Source of the DNA: Deltaproteobacteria bacterium RBG_13_52_11
GTDB lineage: Bacteria > Desulfobacterota > B13-G15 > RBG-16-54-18
Direction: 5' to 3'
Length of the DNA: 8,485 bases
Assembly (NCBI GenBank): GCA_001797745.1
Contig: MGQF01000017.1
Coordinates: 7,280-15,764 of the forward strand
The notes below the pieces were generated by a model. That model was not told the DNA's origin, made no database searches, and saw only the letters and a list, made by a program, of their open reading frames with translations. Each line of letters starts with the position of its first letter. Within the stretch, counting starts at the first letter, position 1. Positions 1-6,916 of the stretch are shown here, one piece after another. The translations under genes were made by a program, and so were the position numbers.

Positions 1-728
1 TGATACCTCTTTCCTGGCTGGAAGCAATTGTGAGAGATCTTCCTCCTCCCCGCGATTTTAGAAAGGCGATCAGTTGCCGCCCCTGTGCCATCATTGCCGA
101 GATAAAGAGGACCTCGCCAACCAAGGGGAGGATCAGGGATGCATTTGACCCCTTTGCGATTGCCACCCTCTACCAGGACTACGGGGCTCAAGCTGTCTCC
201 ATCCTCACCGATGAGGCATTCTTCGAGGGTAAAGGGGCATATCTCTCAGGCATCAGCGGAATCATCGATCTCCCCCTCCTGAGGAAGGACTTTATCATCG
301 ACCCTTATCAGATCTATGAAACCAGGGTCCTCAAGGGGGATGCGCTGCTCCTTATCGCGAGCCTCCTGGAAGCTGGGCAATTACGGGAGTACCTCCGTAT
401 TACTACAAAGCTAGGTCTCGCAGCCCTTGTCGAGGTCCATACCACGGAAGAGCTGGACAAGGCCCTGGCCGCAGGCGCCGACATCATCGGCATCAACAAC
501 CGCGACCTCAAGACATTCACCACTGATCTGAGGACGACGCTGGAGCTCGCCCCTGCCATCCCCAAAGGCAAGATCGTGGTGACGGAAAGCGGCATCACCA
601 CGAGAGAGGATATAGAGCAGTTAATGGAAGCAGGGGTCCATGCCTTCTTAATCGGTGAGGTATTGATGCGGGCCGGGGATATCGGGGGGAAACTGGGGGA
701 ACTGTTGGGAAGGAAGGCCGGGCAGTGA
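1..728 (+). CDS. trpC: Indole-3-glycerol phosphate synthase, 5'-truncated by window edge
   Basis: Converts CdRP (1-(2-carboxyphenylamino)-1-deoxyribulose 5-phosphate) to indole-3-glycerol phosphate in cytosolic tryptophan synthesis. The reading frame is open to the window edge (first full codon at base 3, reading IPLSWLEAIVRDLPPPRDF), so the GTG at base 30 is internal and the true start lies upstream. About 241 residues are present against a usual 255-270. Counting from the GTG at 30, the family's (beta/alpha)8-barrel signatures are all visible: EIKRTSP (residues 24-30, catalytic Glu and Lys), LLRKDF (83-88, catalytic Lys86), EVH (135-137), INNRDL (155-160), TESG (185-188) and LIGEVLM (207-213). 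The gene is not fused to trpF, unlike in E. coli. Its TGA overlaps the trpF GTG by 4 bases, indicating translational coupling. The assignment is very secure. Confidence 0.97.
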   Translation, partial: IPLSWLEAIVRDLPPPRDFRKAISCRPCAIIAEIKRTSPTKGRIRDAFDPFAIATLYQDYGAQAVSILTDEAFFEGKGAYLSGISGIIDLPLLRKDFIIDPYQIYETRVLKGDALLLIASLLEAGQLREYLRITTKLGLAALVEVHTTEELDKALAAGADIIGINNRDLKTFTTDLRTTLELAPAIPKGKIVVTESGITTREDIEQLMEAGVHAFLIGEVLMRAGDIGGKLGELLGRKAGQ

Positions 729-1369
729 CACAGATAAAGATTTGCGGGATCACTAATATAGAGGACGCCGACTGCGCAGTTGCCTGTGGGGCCGATGCCA
801 TCGGTTTTATCTTCCATCCGAAGAGCCCACGGCACGTGGCAGCGGAGATTGCCAAAAAAATTATAAAGGAGCTTCCGGATGGTATCACCAAGGTCGGCGT
901 CTTCGTGAACCTGGAACTTCAAGAGGTCAAGGAGACCATCGCCTTCTGCGGCCTCGACATGGTCCAACTCCACGGGGCAGAATCCCCTGCCTATTGTCGC
1001 CAATTCCCGCGATCCCAGGTGATCAAGGCCATCTCCCCCAGGACAGTGGATGATCTGGCGAAAGTGAGAGAGTTCCCCGTCAAGGCCATCCTGGTGGATG
1101 CATACGATCCCGCGCGCCGCGGCGGCACCGGGAAAAGGGCGGATTGGGGCTTGGCTGCCAAGGTCAAAGAGCAGCACCCCCTGATCCTCGCCGGCGGCTT
1201 GTCCATGGCAAATATCCAGGAGGCCATCGAACGCTGCTCCCCCCATGCCGTGGACGTCAACAGCGGCGTTGAGCGCGCACCGGGGCAAAAGGACCATGCA
1301 AAGGTCAAGGAGATCATCGAGCTGGTGCATTGTTTAGGGGAGAACAATGCGCGGATATTTGGCAGGTAA
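725..1369 (+). CDS. trpF: Phosphoribosylanthranilate isomerase
   Basis: Isomerises phosphoribosylanthranilate to CdRP, the step before TrpC. The protein has 214 residues, normal for a free-standing TrpF. It opens with KICGIT (residues 4-9, catalytic Cys7). It also has GFIFHPKSPR (27-36), QLHG (81-84), LVDAYD with the general-acid Asp125, the GGTG loop (133-136), LAGGL (155-159) and DVNSGVE (177-183) before the PGQKD tail. The GTG start at 725 is preceded by AGGAAGG (711-717) with a 7-base spacer and overlaps the trpC stop, so the start is well supported. Gene order C-F-B-A is common in bacteria. The next gene is separated by 194 bases that hold a palindromic repeat. Confidence 0.97.
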   Translation: MTQIKICGITNIEDADCAVACGADAIGFIFHPKSPRHVAAEIAKKIIKELPDGITKVGVFVNLELQEVKETIAFCGLDMVQLHGAESPAYCRQFPRSQVIKAISPRTVDDLAKVREFPVKAILVDAYDPARRGGTGKRADWGLAAKVKEQHPLILAGGLSMANIQEAIERCSPHAVDVNSGVERAPGQKDHAKVKEIIELVHCLGENNARIFGR

Positions 1370-1400
1370 TTACCCATGATTGACGCACTCCCTCAAACCA

Positions 1401-1501
1401 TGAAATTATCATCAACTCCCTCTCCTGCTGGCGGGAGAGGGTCGGGGTGAGGGTGGATATAATTTCATCCCTCACCTTCGTCCTCTCCCCCTGGGGAGAG
1501 G
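1401..1501. repeat. REP-like compound palindrome between trpF and trpB
   Basis: Three perfect dyads follow one another. They are an 8-bp stem CCCTCTCC/GGAGAGGG (1418-1425 with 1434-1441), an 8-bp stem GGTGAGGG/CCCTCACC (1446-1453 with 1469-1476) and a 9-bp stem CCTCTCCCC/GGGGAGAGG (1482-1490 with 1493-1501). The left half (1418-1453) and right half (1469-1501) are imperfect reverse complements of each other, and TGAAATTAT (1401-1409) is matched by ATAATTTCA (1459-1467). Extragenic repeats of this CCCTCTCC...GGGGTGAGGG type are common in proteobacterial genomes. It has no U-tract after the stems, so it is not an obvious terminator. It may affect trp mRNA processing or stability, which is inference. 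Confidence 0.8.
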
Positions 1502-1563
1502 AATACTGGGTGTAAATTTTTAAAGGATGTTACAAAAATTCTTATATCTAATAAGGTGAATCC

Positions 1564-2763
1564 ATGAGCAAAAGCCAACCGGATAAAAAGGGGCATTTCG
1601 GCATCTATGGAGGGCGTTACGCAGCCGAGACCTTGATGCCCGCCCTCATCGAGCTGGAAGAGGCGTACCTCTTGGCTAAAAAGGACAAGGAGTTCCAGCA
1701 AGAGCTCGCCCGCTATCTGCGGGAATATGCGGGGAGGGAGACACCCCTCTATTATGCCCGACGTCTTACCGCGAAACTGGGAGGGGCCCGGATCTATCTC
1801 AAACGCGAAGACCTCAACCATACCGGCTCCCACAAGATCAACAATACCCTGGGTCAGGCCCTCCTTGCGCAACGGATGGGGAAAGGCAGGGTGATCGCGG
1901 AGACAGGGGCTGGCCAGCATGGGGTCGCCACCGCCACGGTCGCCGCCCTCTTCGGTATGGAATGCCAGATATTTATGGGTGAAGAGGATATCAGGAGGCA
2001 AGCGCCTAACGTCTTCCGTATGCAGATCCTGGGCGCTGAGGTCTGCCCCGTCTCCTCAGGCACAGCGACGCTCAAGGACGCCATGAATGAGGCGATGCGC
2101 CAGTGGGTGGCCAGGGTGCGGGATACCTTCTACGTCATCGGCTCCACCGCAGGACCCCATCCCTATCCGATGATGGTCAGGGACTTCCAGAGCTGCATCG
2201 GCAGGGAAACAAAAACACAGATATTAAAGAAAGAGGGAAGGCTTCCTGATTTTCTCATCGCCTGCGTGGGCGGCGGGAGCAATGCCATGGGGCTCTTCTA
2301 CCCCTTCAAGGACGATCCGGCAGTCGCCATGATCGGGGTGGAGGCTGCCGGCCAAGGGATGGTGACAGGGCAGCACGCGGCGAGCATCGCCGCAGGCAGC
2401 ATCGGGGTGCTCCACGGGAACAAGACCTATCTCCTGCAGGATGAGAACGGCCAGGTGCGCGATGCCTATTCCATCGCCGCCGGCCTCGATTACCCCGGCG
2501 TGGGGCCGGAGCACGCCTCGTTTCACGAGACTGGGCGGGCGCGCTACACGACCATCGACGACCGAGAGGCAGTCCAGGCATTCATAGCCCTCTCCCAATA
2601 CGAGGGGATCATCCCTGCCCTGGAGAGCGCCCATGCCGTGGCCTATGCCATGCAGTTCGCCCCTGGATTGGGTAAAGACAAGATCATCGTGATCAACCTC
2701 TCCGGCAGGGGGGATAAGGATGCCGGGATCATCGCGGAAAGAACGGGGGTATCAGGCCAATGA
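1564..2763 (+). CDS. trpB: Tryptophan synthase beta chain
   Basis: PLP-dependent subunit that condenses indole, channelled from TrpA, with serine to give tryptophan. Its 399 residues are typical of the TrpB1 class that pairs with TrpA. HTGSHKINN (residues 86-94) contains the PLP Schiff-base Lys91. The catalytic Glu113 lies in AETGAGQHG. The phosphate-binding loop is GGGSN (236-240), and NLSGRGDKD (378-386) supplies the Ser that contacts the PLP ring nitrogen. ATG 1564 has AGGTGA (1554-1559) 4 bases upstream. The stop overlaps the trpA start (ATGA, 2760-2763), the usual coupling that gives equal amounts of the two subunits. I see no convincing sigma70 promoter in the 194-base gap upstream, so transcription probably continues from trpF through the palindromic element. 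Confidence 0.98.
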   Translation: MSKSQPDKKGHFGIYGGRYAAETLMPALIELEEAYLLAKKDKEFQQELARYLREYAGRETPLYYARRLTAKLGGARIYLKREDLNHTGSHKINNTLGQALLAQRMGKGRVIAETGAGQHGVATATVAALFGMECQIFMGEEDIRRQAPNVFRMQILGAEVCPVSSGTATLKDAMNEAMRQWVARVRDTFYVIGSTAGPHPYPMMVRDFQSCIGRETKTQILKKEGRLPDFLIACVGGGSNAMGLFYPFKDDPAVAMIGVEAAGQGMVTGQHAASIAAGSIGVLHGNKTYLLQDENGQVRDAYSIAAGLDYPGVGPEHASFHETGRARYTTIDDREAVQAFIALSQYEGIIPALESAHAVAYAMQFAPGLGKDKIIVINLSGRGDKDAGIIAERTGVSGQ

Positions 2764-3569
2764 GCCGCATTGAACGACGATTTAGCGCCCTGAGGTCCAA
2801 CGGGGAAAAGGCCCTGATCTGCTATCTCACCGCAGGTGATCCCAGCCTGGCGCAGACCAGGGAGATCGTCCTCAATCTGGAAGCCGCAGGGGTGGATTGC
2901 GTGGAGGTCGGGGTGCCCTTTTCAGACCCCACTGCCGATGGCCCCATTATCCAGGCCGCCTCACACAGGGCCTTGAAAAACGGCACAACCCTCTCCGCTA
3001 TCCTCGCAATGATCGAATCTCTCAGGAAGGTCTCGGAGATCCCCATTGTACTCTTTGGCTATTACAACCCCGTCCTGAGCTATGGCGCAGAGCGCTTTGC
3101 TAAGAAAGCGAAAAAGGCAGGGGTGGACGGCATCCTGGTCGTCGACCTCCCCTTTGAGGAGGCCGCCGAGCTCAGGCAATACACCGATCCCGCGGGCATC
3201 GATTTCATTTCTTTAATCGCCCCGACAACCAGCACGGAGCGGATGAAACAAATAGTGTTTCATGCCACCGGCTTTCTCTACTACATCTCCATCACCGGCG
3301 TGACCGGCACTGCCCAACCGCAGGTGGAAGAGGTGAGAAAGGACGTGGAAAGGATAAGAGAGGTGACGGCGTTGCCCCTGGCTGTCGGGTTCGGCATCTC
3401 CACGGCCCAACAGGCTGCAGAGATCGCCCCTTATGCCGATGGTATTGTCGTCGGCAGCGCCGTGGTTAAAATGATCGAAGAGAATAGCAACAGGGAGGAT
3501 CTGGTCTCCGTGGTCTCTCAGTACGCCAGGGAGATGAAGAAAGCGATATCAGTATCTCTGTCCTCCTGA
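2760..3569 (+). CDS. trpA: Tryptophan synthase alpha chain
   Basis: Cleaves indole-3-glycerol phosphate to indole and glyceraldehyde-3-phosphate, passing indole through the tunnel to TrpB. It has 269 residues, the standard length for this TIM-barrel protein. The catalytic Glu49 (in CVEVGVPFSDP) and Asp60 (in PTADGPIIQ) are in their canonical places, as is the FLYYISITG segment (172-180) with Tyr174/175. The phosphate-binding elements GFGIS (210-214) and GSAVVK (232-237) are also intact. ATG 2760 overlaps the trpB stop by 4 bases, with a G-run at 2745-2749 as possible Shine-Dalgarno. It is the last visible gene of the operon, because the next gene is on the opposite strand and converges on it with a 113-base gap. 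Confidence 0.98.
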   Translation: MSRIERRFSALRSNGEKALICYLTAGDPSLAQTREIVLNLEAAGVDCVEVGVPFSDPTADGPIIQAASHRALKNGTTLSAILAMIESLRKVSEIPIVLFGYYNPVLSYGAERFAKKAKKAGVDGILVVDLPFEEAAELRQYTDPAGIDFISLIAPTTSTERMKQIVFHATGFLYYISITGVTGTAQPQVEEVRKDVERIREVTALPLAVGFGISTAQQAAEIAPYADGIVVGSAVVKMIEENSNREDLVSVVSQYAREMKKAISVSLSS

Positions 3570-3682
3570 TAATCCATCATATAGAAGAGAGATGGCAGAT
3601 CTTGCTTTTCTGCCTTGAGAAGTTGTTTTAAAACCAACATCCCCTAGTTCCCCTCAGAACAAGGATTCGATCCCCATTTTTC

Positions 3683-5359
3683 TTATGATGCCTTCAATTC
3701 GGCAAACAGCGTATCGATATATTTTTTGGTTAAAGGGTTAATGCCGGTTGGTTTGCGCCCTCTGAAATCTTCAGCGGGATGATCTCTTACAGTAGTTATC
3801 TTGCTGTCTTCCCAATATTCCCGCAACAGATCATAGAGAGACAGGTGCCCCGTTGCAGCAATTTCTACCGCATCTTCGAACTTATCAAGTGGTATTAGGC
3901 AAAACGGATAGAAGTATTGGTTCAGGAAATGTTCTGGGTTGTTCCCTAGGTAGTCTTGGAGAAATTCTGCCATGAAGTAAACCCCGTCTCCCATTACTAC
4001 TACTGCAAGCGGCTCGGTATCGCGTGTCATATCCAATATAACTTGATAACTCAAATATTGAGGTAATCCGGAATGTAGATCATTAACTTTCGAGGGAATT
4101 TTCTCAAAAGCAGAAAAGGCACCCTGAATATCGTCAACAAGGGCTTCTGAGGCCGGTGATACCCGTGAGGCGACTCTCATCCGCTTTGCTTTCGCTTCCA
4201 GTACAATTAACTTGTTGTCCTCGATGAGTGTAAGGTCAGGCCCACTCACTTCCTCTTTTGCTCTATGATATGTTATTTCGGGGATCACAGTCAGGCTAGG
4301 TAAACAGTTCTCGATCAACTTCTGTAAATAAAGCTCATGAATATAACCCCTGAGCTCGTTATATCTGTTGTCAGTATACGACTCCTGTAATATAAAGTGG
4401 GGCAACTCAGTCAGGGCCATCTCGAAATAGCTGAGATTAGGAACTATATAGGTGTCGTCTTCCAATGCAACAATGGGGTAACGCTCAAGAGGGCTAACCC
4501 TTTCAGCCAATGGCCCCTCAGAGTAGGCCTTAACGCTATGCAGCAACTCTCTCAATTGTTGCGTCGATCTAGCTACCAATTGCAAGTACGCCTTTACTTT
4601 TTCTATAGCAAAAATTGGTATGCCAGAAACAACGAGATTCTGAGGTTGGAAGATTAGTGCTTCTTGCCAGGCCTTGCTTTTATCAATAAGCTGAGTGAGT
4701 AGTAGGGATCGTTCTCTGTTGCTTAAATGCCTGCGGCCACTTTGCACCAAGTAATCTTCTACTTGACTTTGAATTGTAGAATAAGGTTTGAATCTTTCAT
4801 GGATAAGCGTAAGCACCACAAAACCAATGAGAAGAAAATCCTTGACGGATAACCCAAATTTCTCTAAAAAAACTGTGGTCAAATCAAAAAAGTTTTTCCC
4901 ATGCCGCTGATTGAGTATGCCTTTGCATGTTAAAGGGATATCATGAAGCATCCCATAAGACCTGCCTAACCGCCTCCGAAGATCCCTCTCCTGAAAACGG
5001 ATCTGGCAATTCGCTAAAGTTCCAAAAAAACTTCTCAGTAGCGTGTCGGGCTTAGCCTCTCCGCGTAGAAGGTCGACATCATCTGCGGCTTTGACTAAGG
5101 CATTATACACATCAGGGAAATCTTTAGAGTCGAATATATCTCTCTTATAGTGTTGTGATTTAGATTCCAGGATCGCGCGTTGGAGCATGGAAACACTCTG
5201 AACGTGGACCATAGGCATAAAAATATTCACGCGTTTGTCCCACGAGCTGAAATAATCGATGCAAGACAGAAGACAGCTTGTTATCCAGAGGTCAGTCAGG
5301 TTTTTACTGTTCAGTCTTGTTACTGCTTTTTCGAAAGATAGTTTGGAGTTTCTTATCAT
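3683..5359 (-). CDS. Unrecognised 558-aa protein with C-terminal PD-(D/E)XK nuclease-like motif
   Basis: I do not recognise the full-length family. The C-terminal third carries the signature of a PD-(D/E)XK nuclease core. A helix with an acidic residue (RGYIHELYLQKLIE, 337-350, Glu342) is followed by SGPDLTL (372-378, Asp375), then LIVLEAKAKR (384-393, Glu388 and Lys390). This fits E...D-x12-E-x-K between predicted beta strands. The N-terminal 300 residues look alpha-helical and have no motif I can name; there is no signal peptide or clear membrane segment. The gene is visibly more A+T rich than the trp genes, stands alone and converges on trpA, which suggests horizontal acquisition. No clear Shine-Dalgarno precedes the ATG, so the start is uncertain; a TATAAA box (5398-5403, - strand) could be a -10, but no good -35 accompanies it. 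A DNA-cleaving defence role is plausible given the toxin-antitoxin neighbours, but this is inference. Confidence 0.85.
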   Translation of the reverse strand: MIRNSKLSFEKAVTRLNSKNLTDLWITSCLLSCIDYFSSWDKRVNIFMPMVHVQSVSMLQRAILESKSQHYKRDIFDSKDFPDVYNALVKAADDVDLLRGEAKPDTLLRSFFGTLANCQIRFQERDLRRRLGRSYGMLHDIPLTCKGILNQRHGKNFFDLTTVFLEKFGLSVKDFLLIGFVVLTLIHERFKPYSTIQSQVEDYLVQSGRRHLSNRERSLLLTQLIDKSKAWQEALIFQPQNLVVSGIPIFAIEKVKAYLQLVARSTQQLRELLHSVKAYSEGPLAERVSPLERYPIVALEDDTYIVPNLSYFEMALTELPHFILQESYTDNRYNELRGYIHELYLQKLIENCLPSLTVIPEITYHRAKEEVSGPDLTLIEDNKLIVLEAKAKRMRVASRVSPASEALVDDIQGAFSAFEKIPSKVNDLHSGLPQYLSYQVILDMTRDTEPLAVVVMGDGVYFMAEFLQDYLGNNPEHFLNQYFYPFCLIPLDKFEDAVEIAATGHLSLYDLLREYWEDSKITTVRDHPAEDFRGRKPTGINPLTKKYIDTLFAELKAS

Positions 5360-5708
5360 AGGTAGAAACTAGAGGACGTTGGTGCACAAACACCGTTTTT
5401 ATAAATAGACATAGCAAAAAAGTAAGATCCTCTTGTCTTTGTACTGCCACCCTTGATCTCTGTCAAGTACCTTGTTCCCCAATGTCCTCCACGACTCCCC
5501 AATTCGCTCAAAAATCTACCTTCCCTTTCCCCTCTCGCTCCCTACCCCCTTCAAGTGGCAGGTGTCGTTGAGGAAGTTGACGATCCAGGTACCGTTGCGA
5601 TGGTGGAAGCAGTTGATGGCTGTGGTGTCAGACGATGTTCCAGGTTATTCTTCACTTTTTAAAGGCTTGATTATTCCTGAAAATCAATAGCTTGAATCAG
5701 TTTTTTTC
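5360..5708. other. 349-base gene-free stretch between nuclease-like gene and DUF5615 gene
   Basis: Short open frames here on the + strand show no coding character. The recognisable content is a decayed tail of a histidine phosphatase gene (5507-5645, listed separately). Bases 5360-5506 hold the presumed upstream region of the - strand nuclease-like gene. Bases 5646-5708 are A+T-rich sequence downstream of the DUF5615 gene. I see no RNA gene or convincing terminator in it. Confidence 0.6.
5507..5645 (-). pseudogene. Tail copy 1: decayed 3' remnant of a histidine phosphatase gene
   Basis: On the - strand this stretch aligns with the last ~45 codons and stop region of the intact histidine phosphatase gene at 7420. 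From the Trp codon at 5640-5642 one can read WNI, then after a net 2-base loss DTTAINCFHHRNGTW, then IVNFLNDTCHLKGVG and SERGK; the intact gene reads WHI, DTAAINCFRYQDGKW, IVMLLNDTCHLQKVG and VERGK. A 5-base insertion (5521-5525) relative to the intact copy shifts the end, so the conserved GKVDF-stop appears only after removing it. Two frameshifts and no start make it non-functional. The similarity stops abruptly just upstream of the Trp codon. It lies on the distal side of the DUF433/DUF5615 module. Confidence 0.8.
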
Positions 5709-6086
5709 TTACTTCTTTCCACCAACGGGCAACTGACGAACCCTCATACGATTTTGATCAAATACGACGACGCAGCCTTTCTCAAGCAACTTCTGAATAG
5801 ACGGTAGATTTGCCAAAAGAACCTCTGCTTGCCCTTTGGGTCTCCGGGGTGTGCCTTGGCGAAATAAAATCACCGAAGGGCTTGATTCCTGACGCAAAGC
5901 TAATATCGTGCCAAAATCTGTATCTGCGGAAATTATGATGCGTTTTTCTTGTGCAGCCCACGCAAAAACCTCTTCATCGGTGGACTTGTGGAGGTTAACA
6001 TCGCGTACATGTACCGTATCCAATCCAGCACGATGTAACTCGTCGGCTAACAGAGGAGATAATGCATTATCGACCAGGAACTTCAT
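5709..6086 (-). CDS. DUF5615 PIN-like protein, probable toxin of DUF433/DUF5615 pair
   Basis: A 125-residue protein that starts MKFLVDNALSP, the characteristic opening of DUF5615 (PIN-like, Mut7-C-related) proteins. Probable metal-binding acids are Asp6, Asp37/Glu38 (in STDEEVFAWA) and Asp55 and Asp57 (in SADTDFG). The C-terminal segment GCVVVFDQNRMRVRQLP matches the family's last strands. By family, it would be a small ribonuclease-like toxin, although few members have been tested. The ATG overlaps the stop of the upstream DUF433 gene (6083-6086, ATGA), with GGTGG at a 7-base spacing, so the two are translationally coupled in antitoxin-toxin order. Length is normal and no key acidic residue appears lost. 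Confidence 0.92.
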   Translation of the reverse strand: MKFLVDNALSPLLADELHRAGLDTVHVRDVNLHKSTDEEVFAWAAQEKRIIISADTDFGTILALRQESSPSVILFRQGTPRRPKGQAEVLLANLPSIQKLLEKGCVVVFDQNRMRVRQLPVGGKK

Positions 6087-6313
6087 CCATGGACCACCAG
6101 AGGAAGCTCACGCTCTCGTACAGCTTCAGCGGCGTAGCGTAAGGCCTCTCGAATATCCTCGGGTTCCAGATCGGGATAGAGCGTAATAATCTCTTTTTCA
6201 CCCACCCCCTCGGCAACGGTATCCACAATAGTGGCAACGGGAATCCGCAGACCACGAATGCAGGGTACACCACCCATCTGTAACGGGTCTACCGTGATAC
6301 GAGTAAACCTCAT
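6083..6313 (-). CDS. DUF433 family protein, probable antitoxin
   Basis: A 76-residue protein with the DUF433 signature almost throughout. RITVDPLQMGGVPCIRGLRI (residues 5-24) is followed by the helical, HTH-like part EGVGEKEIITLYPDLEPEDI (35-54) and REALRYAAEA. Members are small winged-helix-like proteins that usually sit directly upstream of DUF5615 genes and are taken as their antitoxins and autorepressors. The start is well supported: GGGGAGGTG lies 7 bases upstream of the ATG. Its stop overlaps the DUF5615 start. The function as antitoxin is inferred from family and context. Confidence 0.92.
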   Translation of the reverse strand: MRFTRITVDPLQMGGVPCIRGLRIPVATIVDTVAEGVGEKEIITLYPDLEPEDIREALRYAAEAVRERELPLVVHG

Positions 6314-6320
6314 AATAGTG

Positions 6321-6396
6321 CACCTCCCCTTATGTTAAGCCATGAACTGAAATGCTTTAATTAGTCAATAGTACTGCAACACCTCACGGCTTGCAA
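6321..6396 (-). promoter_or_regulatory. Candidate promoter and strong ribosome binding site of the DUF433/DUF5615 module
   Basis: On the - strand, TTGCAA (6391-6396) and TACTAT (6368-6373) are separated by 17 bases. Each box matches the sigma70 consensus at 4 of 6 positions. The leader ends in GGGGAGGTG (6321-6329), a near-perfect Shine-Dalgarno 7 bases from the ATG at 6313. The ribosome site is convincing; the promoter is only a candidate. Confidence 0.45.
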
Positions 6397-6418
6397 TAAG
6401 ATTTATCCTCCTAAGGGT

Positions 6419-6517
6419 AAAGAAGGCGGTAGTATGCTTTCCCTTAAAAATCCACCTTTCCCCTCGCCTTCCCTACCCCCTTCAGATGGCAAGTGTCGTT
6501 GAGAAAAGAAACGATCC
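6419..6517 (-). pseudogene. Tail copy 2: 3' remnant of a histidine phosphatase gene
   Basis: Bases 6419-6503 align without gaps to 7395-7479, with 72 of 85 bases identical by hand count; a further match (ACGATCC) follows. On the - strand the frame is intact to the same end point: IVSFLNDTCHLKGVG, then KARGKVDF and TAA, against IVMLLNDTCHLQKVG, VERGKVDF and TAA in the intact gene. The similarity continues about 25 bases past the stop codon into the 3' flank, so the repeated unit is the gene end plus its downstream sequence. There is no 5' part, so this cannot be a functional gene. It lies between the two divergent toxin-antitoxin modules. Confidence 0.85.
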
Positions 6518-6566
6518 GATGCTAGCAGCGTGGGTGCCCTATAGAAGCTTCATGTGAATAATAGTA

Positions 6567-6602
6567 TTGACAGGTAAGATAAATATGACTAATATGGTCA
6601 TA
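6567..6602 (+). promoter_or_regulatory. Promoter with overlapping inverted repeat (putative operator) for phd-PIN
   Basis: TTGACA (6567-6572) is a perfect -35 box, followed after exactly 17 bases by TAATAT (6590-6595), a fair -10. The inverted repeat TATGAC (6584-6589) and GTCATA (6597-6602) has a 7-base spacer that contains the -10 box. A dimeric repressor bound there would block RNA polymerase, as expected for autoregulation by a Phd-type antitoxin. Promoter strength and binding are inferred from sequence only. Confidence 0.7.
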
Positions 6603-6625
6603 AAATAAAGGACATGAGGGATCAT

Positions 6626-6916
6626 ATGAAGACGACTCCCATATCGGAATTAAAGGCGCGCTTGAGTGATTACTTGAATCAGGTCAAAAGTGGTACTGAA
6701 GTGTTGGTCACCGACCGAGGAAAGCCCGTGGCACGGATCATCCCCATCTCCGGTAAAAGACGGCCCAGACAGTCCCTTGCCAAGATGGAAAGGGAGGGGT
6801 TATTGAAGCTTGGGACAGGCAAACTCCCGCAGAATTTCTGGACTATGCCGCGAGGCGAGGACCCTCAGGGGCTGGTGCTCAAGGCCCTCCTCCAGGAGCG
6901 GGAGAACGGGAGATGA
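6626..6916 (+). CDS. Phd/YefM-family antitoxin
   Basis: A 96-residue antitoxin of a type II module. The N-terminal part, MKTTPISELKARLSDYLNQV, then GTEVLVTDRGKPVARIIPI, is the standard Phd/YefM DNA-binding fold. The remaining ~50 residues (LAKMEREGLLKLG onward, ending KALLQERENGR) would be the toxin-wrapping tail. I prefer the ATG at 6626, because GAGGG (6616-6620) lies 5 bases upstream and the family usually starts just before this segment. An in-frame ATG at 6614 would add four residues, but its purine-rich stretch is too close to serve as a ribosome site. The stop overlaps the toxin ATG (6913-6916). The upstream inverted repeat over the -10 box fits repression by this protein, probably with the toxin. 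Confidence 0.93.
   Translation: MKTTPISELKARLSDYLNQVKSGTEVLVTDRGKPVARIIPISGKRRPRQSLAKMEREGLLKLGTGKLPQNFWTMPRGEDPQGLVLKALLQERENGR

Larger units (their letters stand above)
6314..6625. other. 312-base divergent intergenic region between two toxin-antitoxin modules
   Basis: This region serves as upstream region for both modules. From left to right it holds the Shine-Dalgarno and candidate promoter of the DUF433 gene (- strand), tail copy 2 of the histidine phosphatase gene, and the promoter and inverted repeat of the Phd gene (+ strand). I see no further gene in it. Confidence 0.7.

Noticed and set aside
314..1330. 338-codon open frame on the - strand across trpC and trpF
   Set aside because: It lies wholly opposite two unmistakable genes and its translation resembles no protein family; it is an antisense shadow of G+C-rich coding sequence.
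1465..2001. 178-codon open frame on the - strand opposite the start of trpB
   Set aside because: It runs through the palindromic repeat and the trpB N-terminus and has low-complexity, non-protein-like sequence.
3594..3614. Possible trp operon terminator after trpA
   Set aside because: A 6-bp stem GGCAGA/TCTGCC with a 9-base loop exists, but the following bases are not a U-tract, so it is too weak to call.
3645..3676. tRNA-like 3' end (GGATTCGATCC resembling a T-arm) near the insertion-prone region
   Set aside because: The stem bases do not pair as a T-arm, the conserved G before TTCGA is missing and no acceptor or anticodon arm can be found.
5453..5690. Two overlapping short open frames on the + strand
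   Set aside because: They cross the decayed phosphatase tail in the wrong orientation and show no coding character or ribosome binding site.
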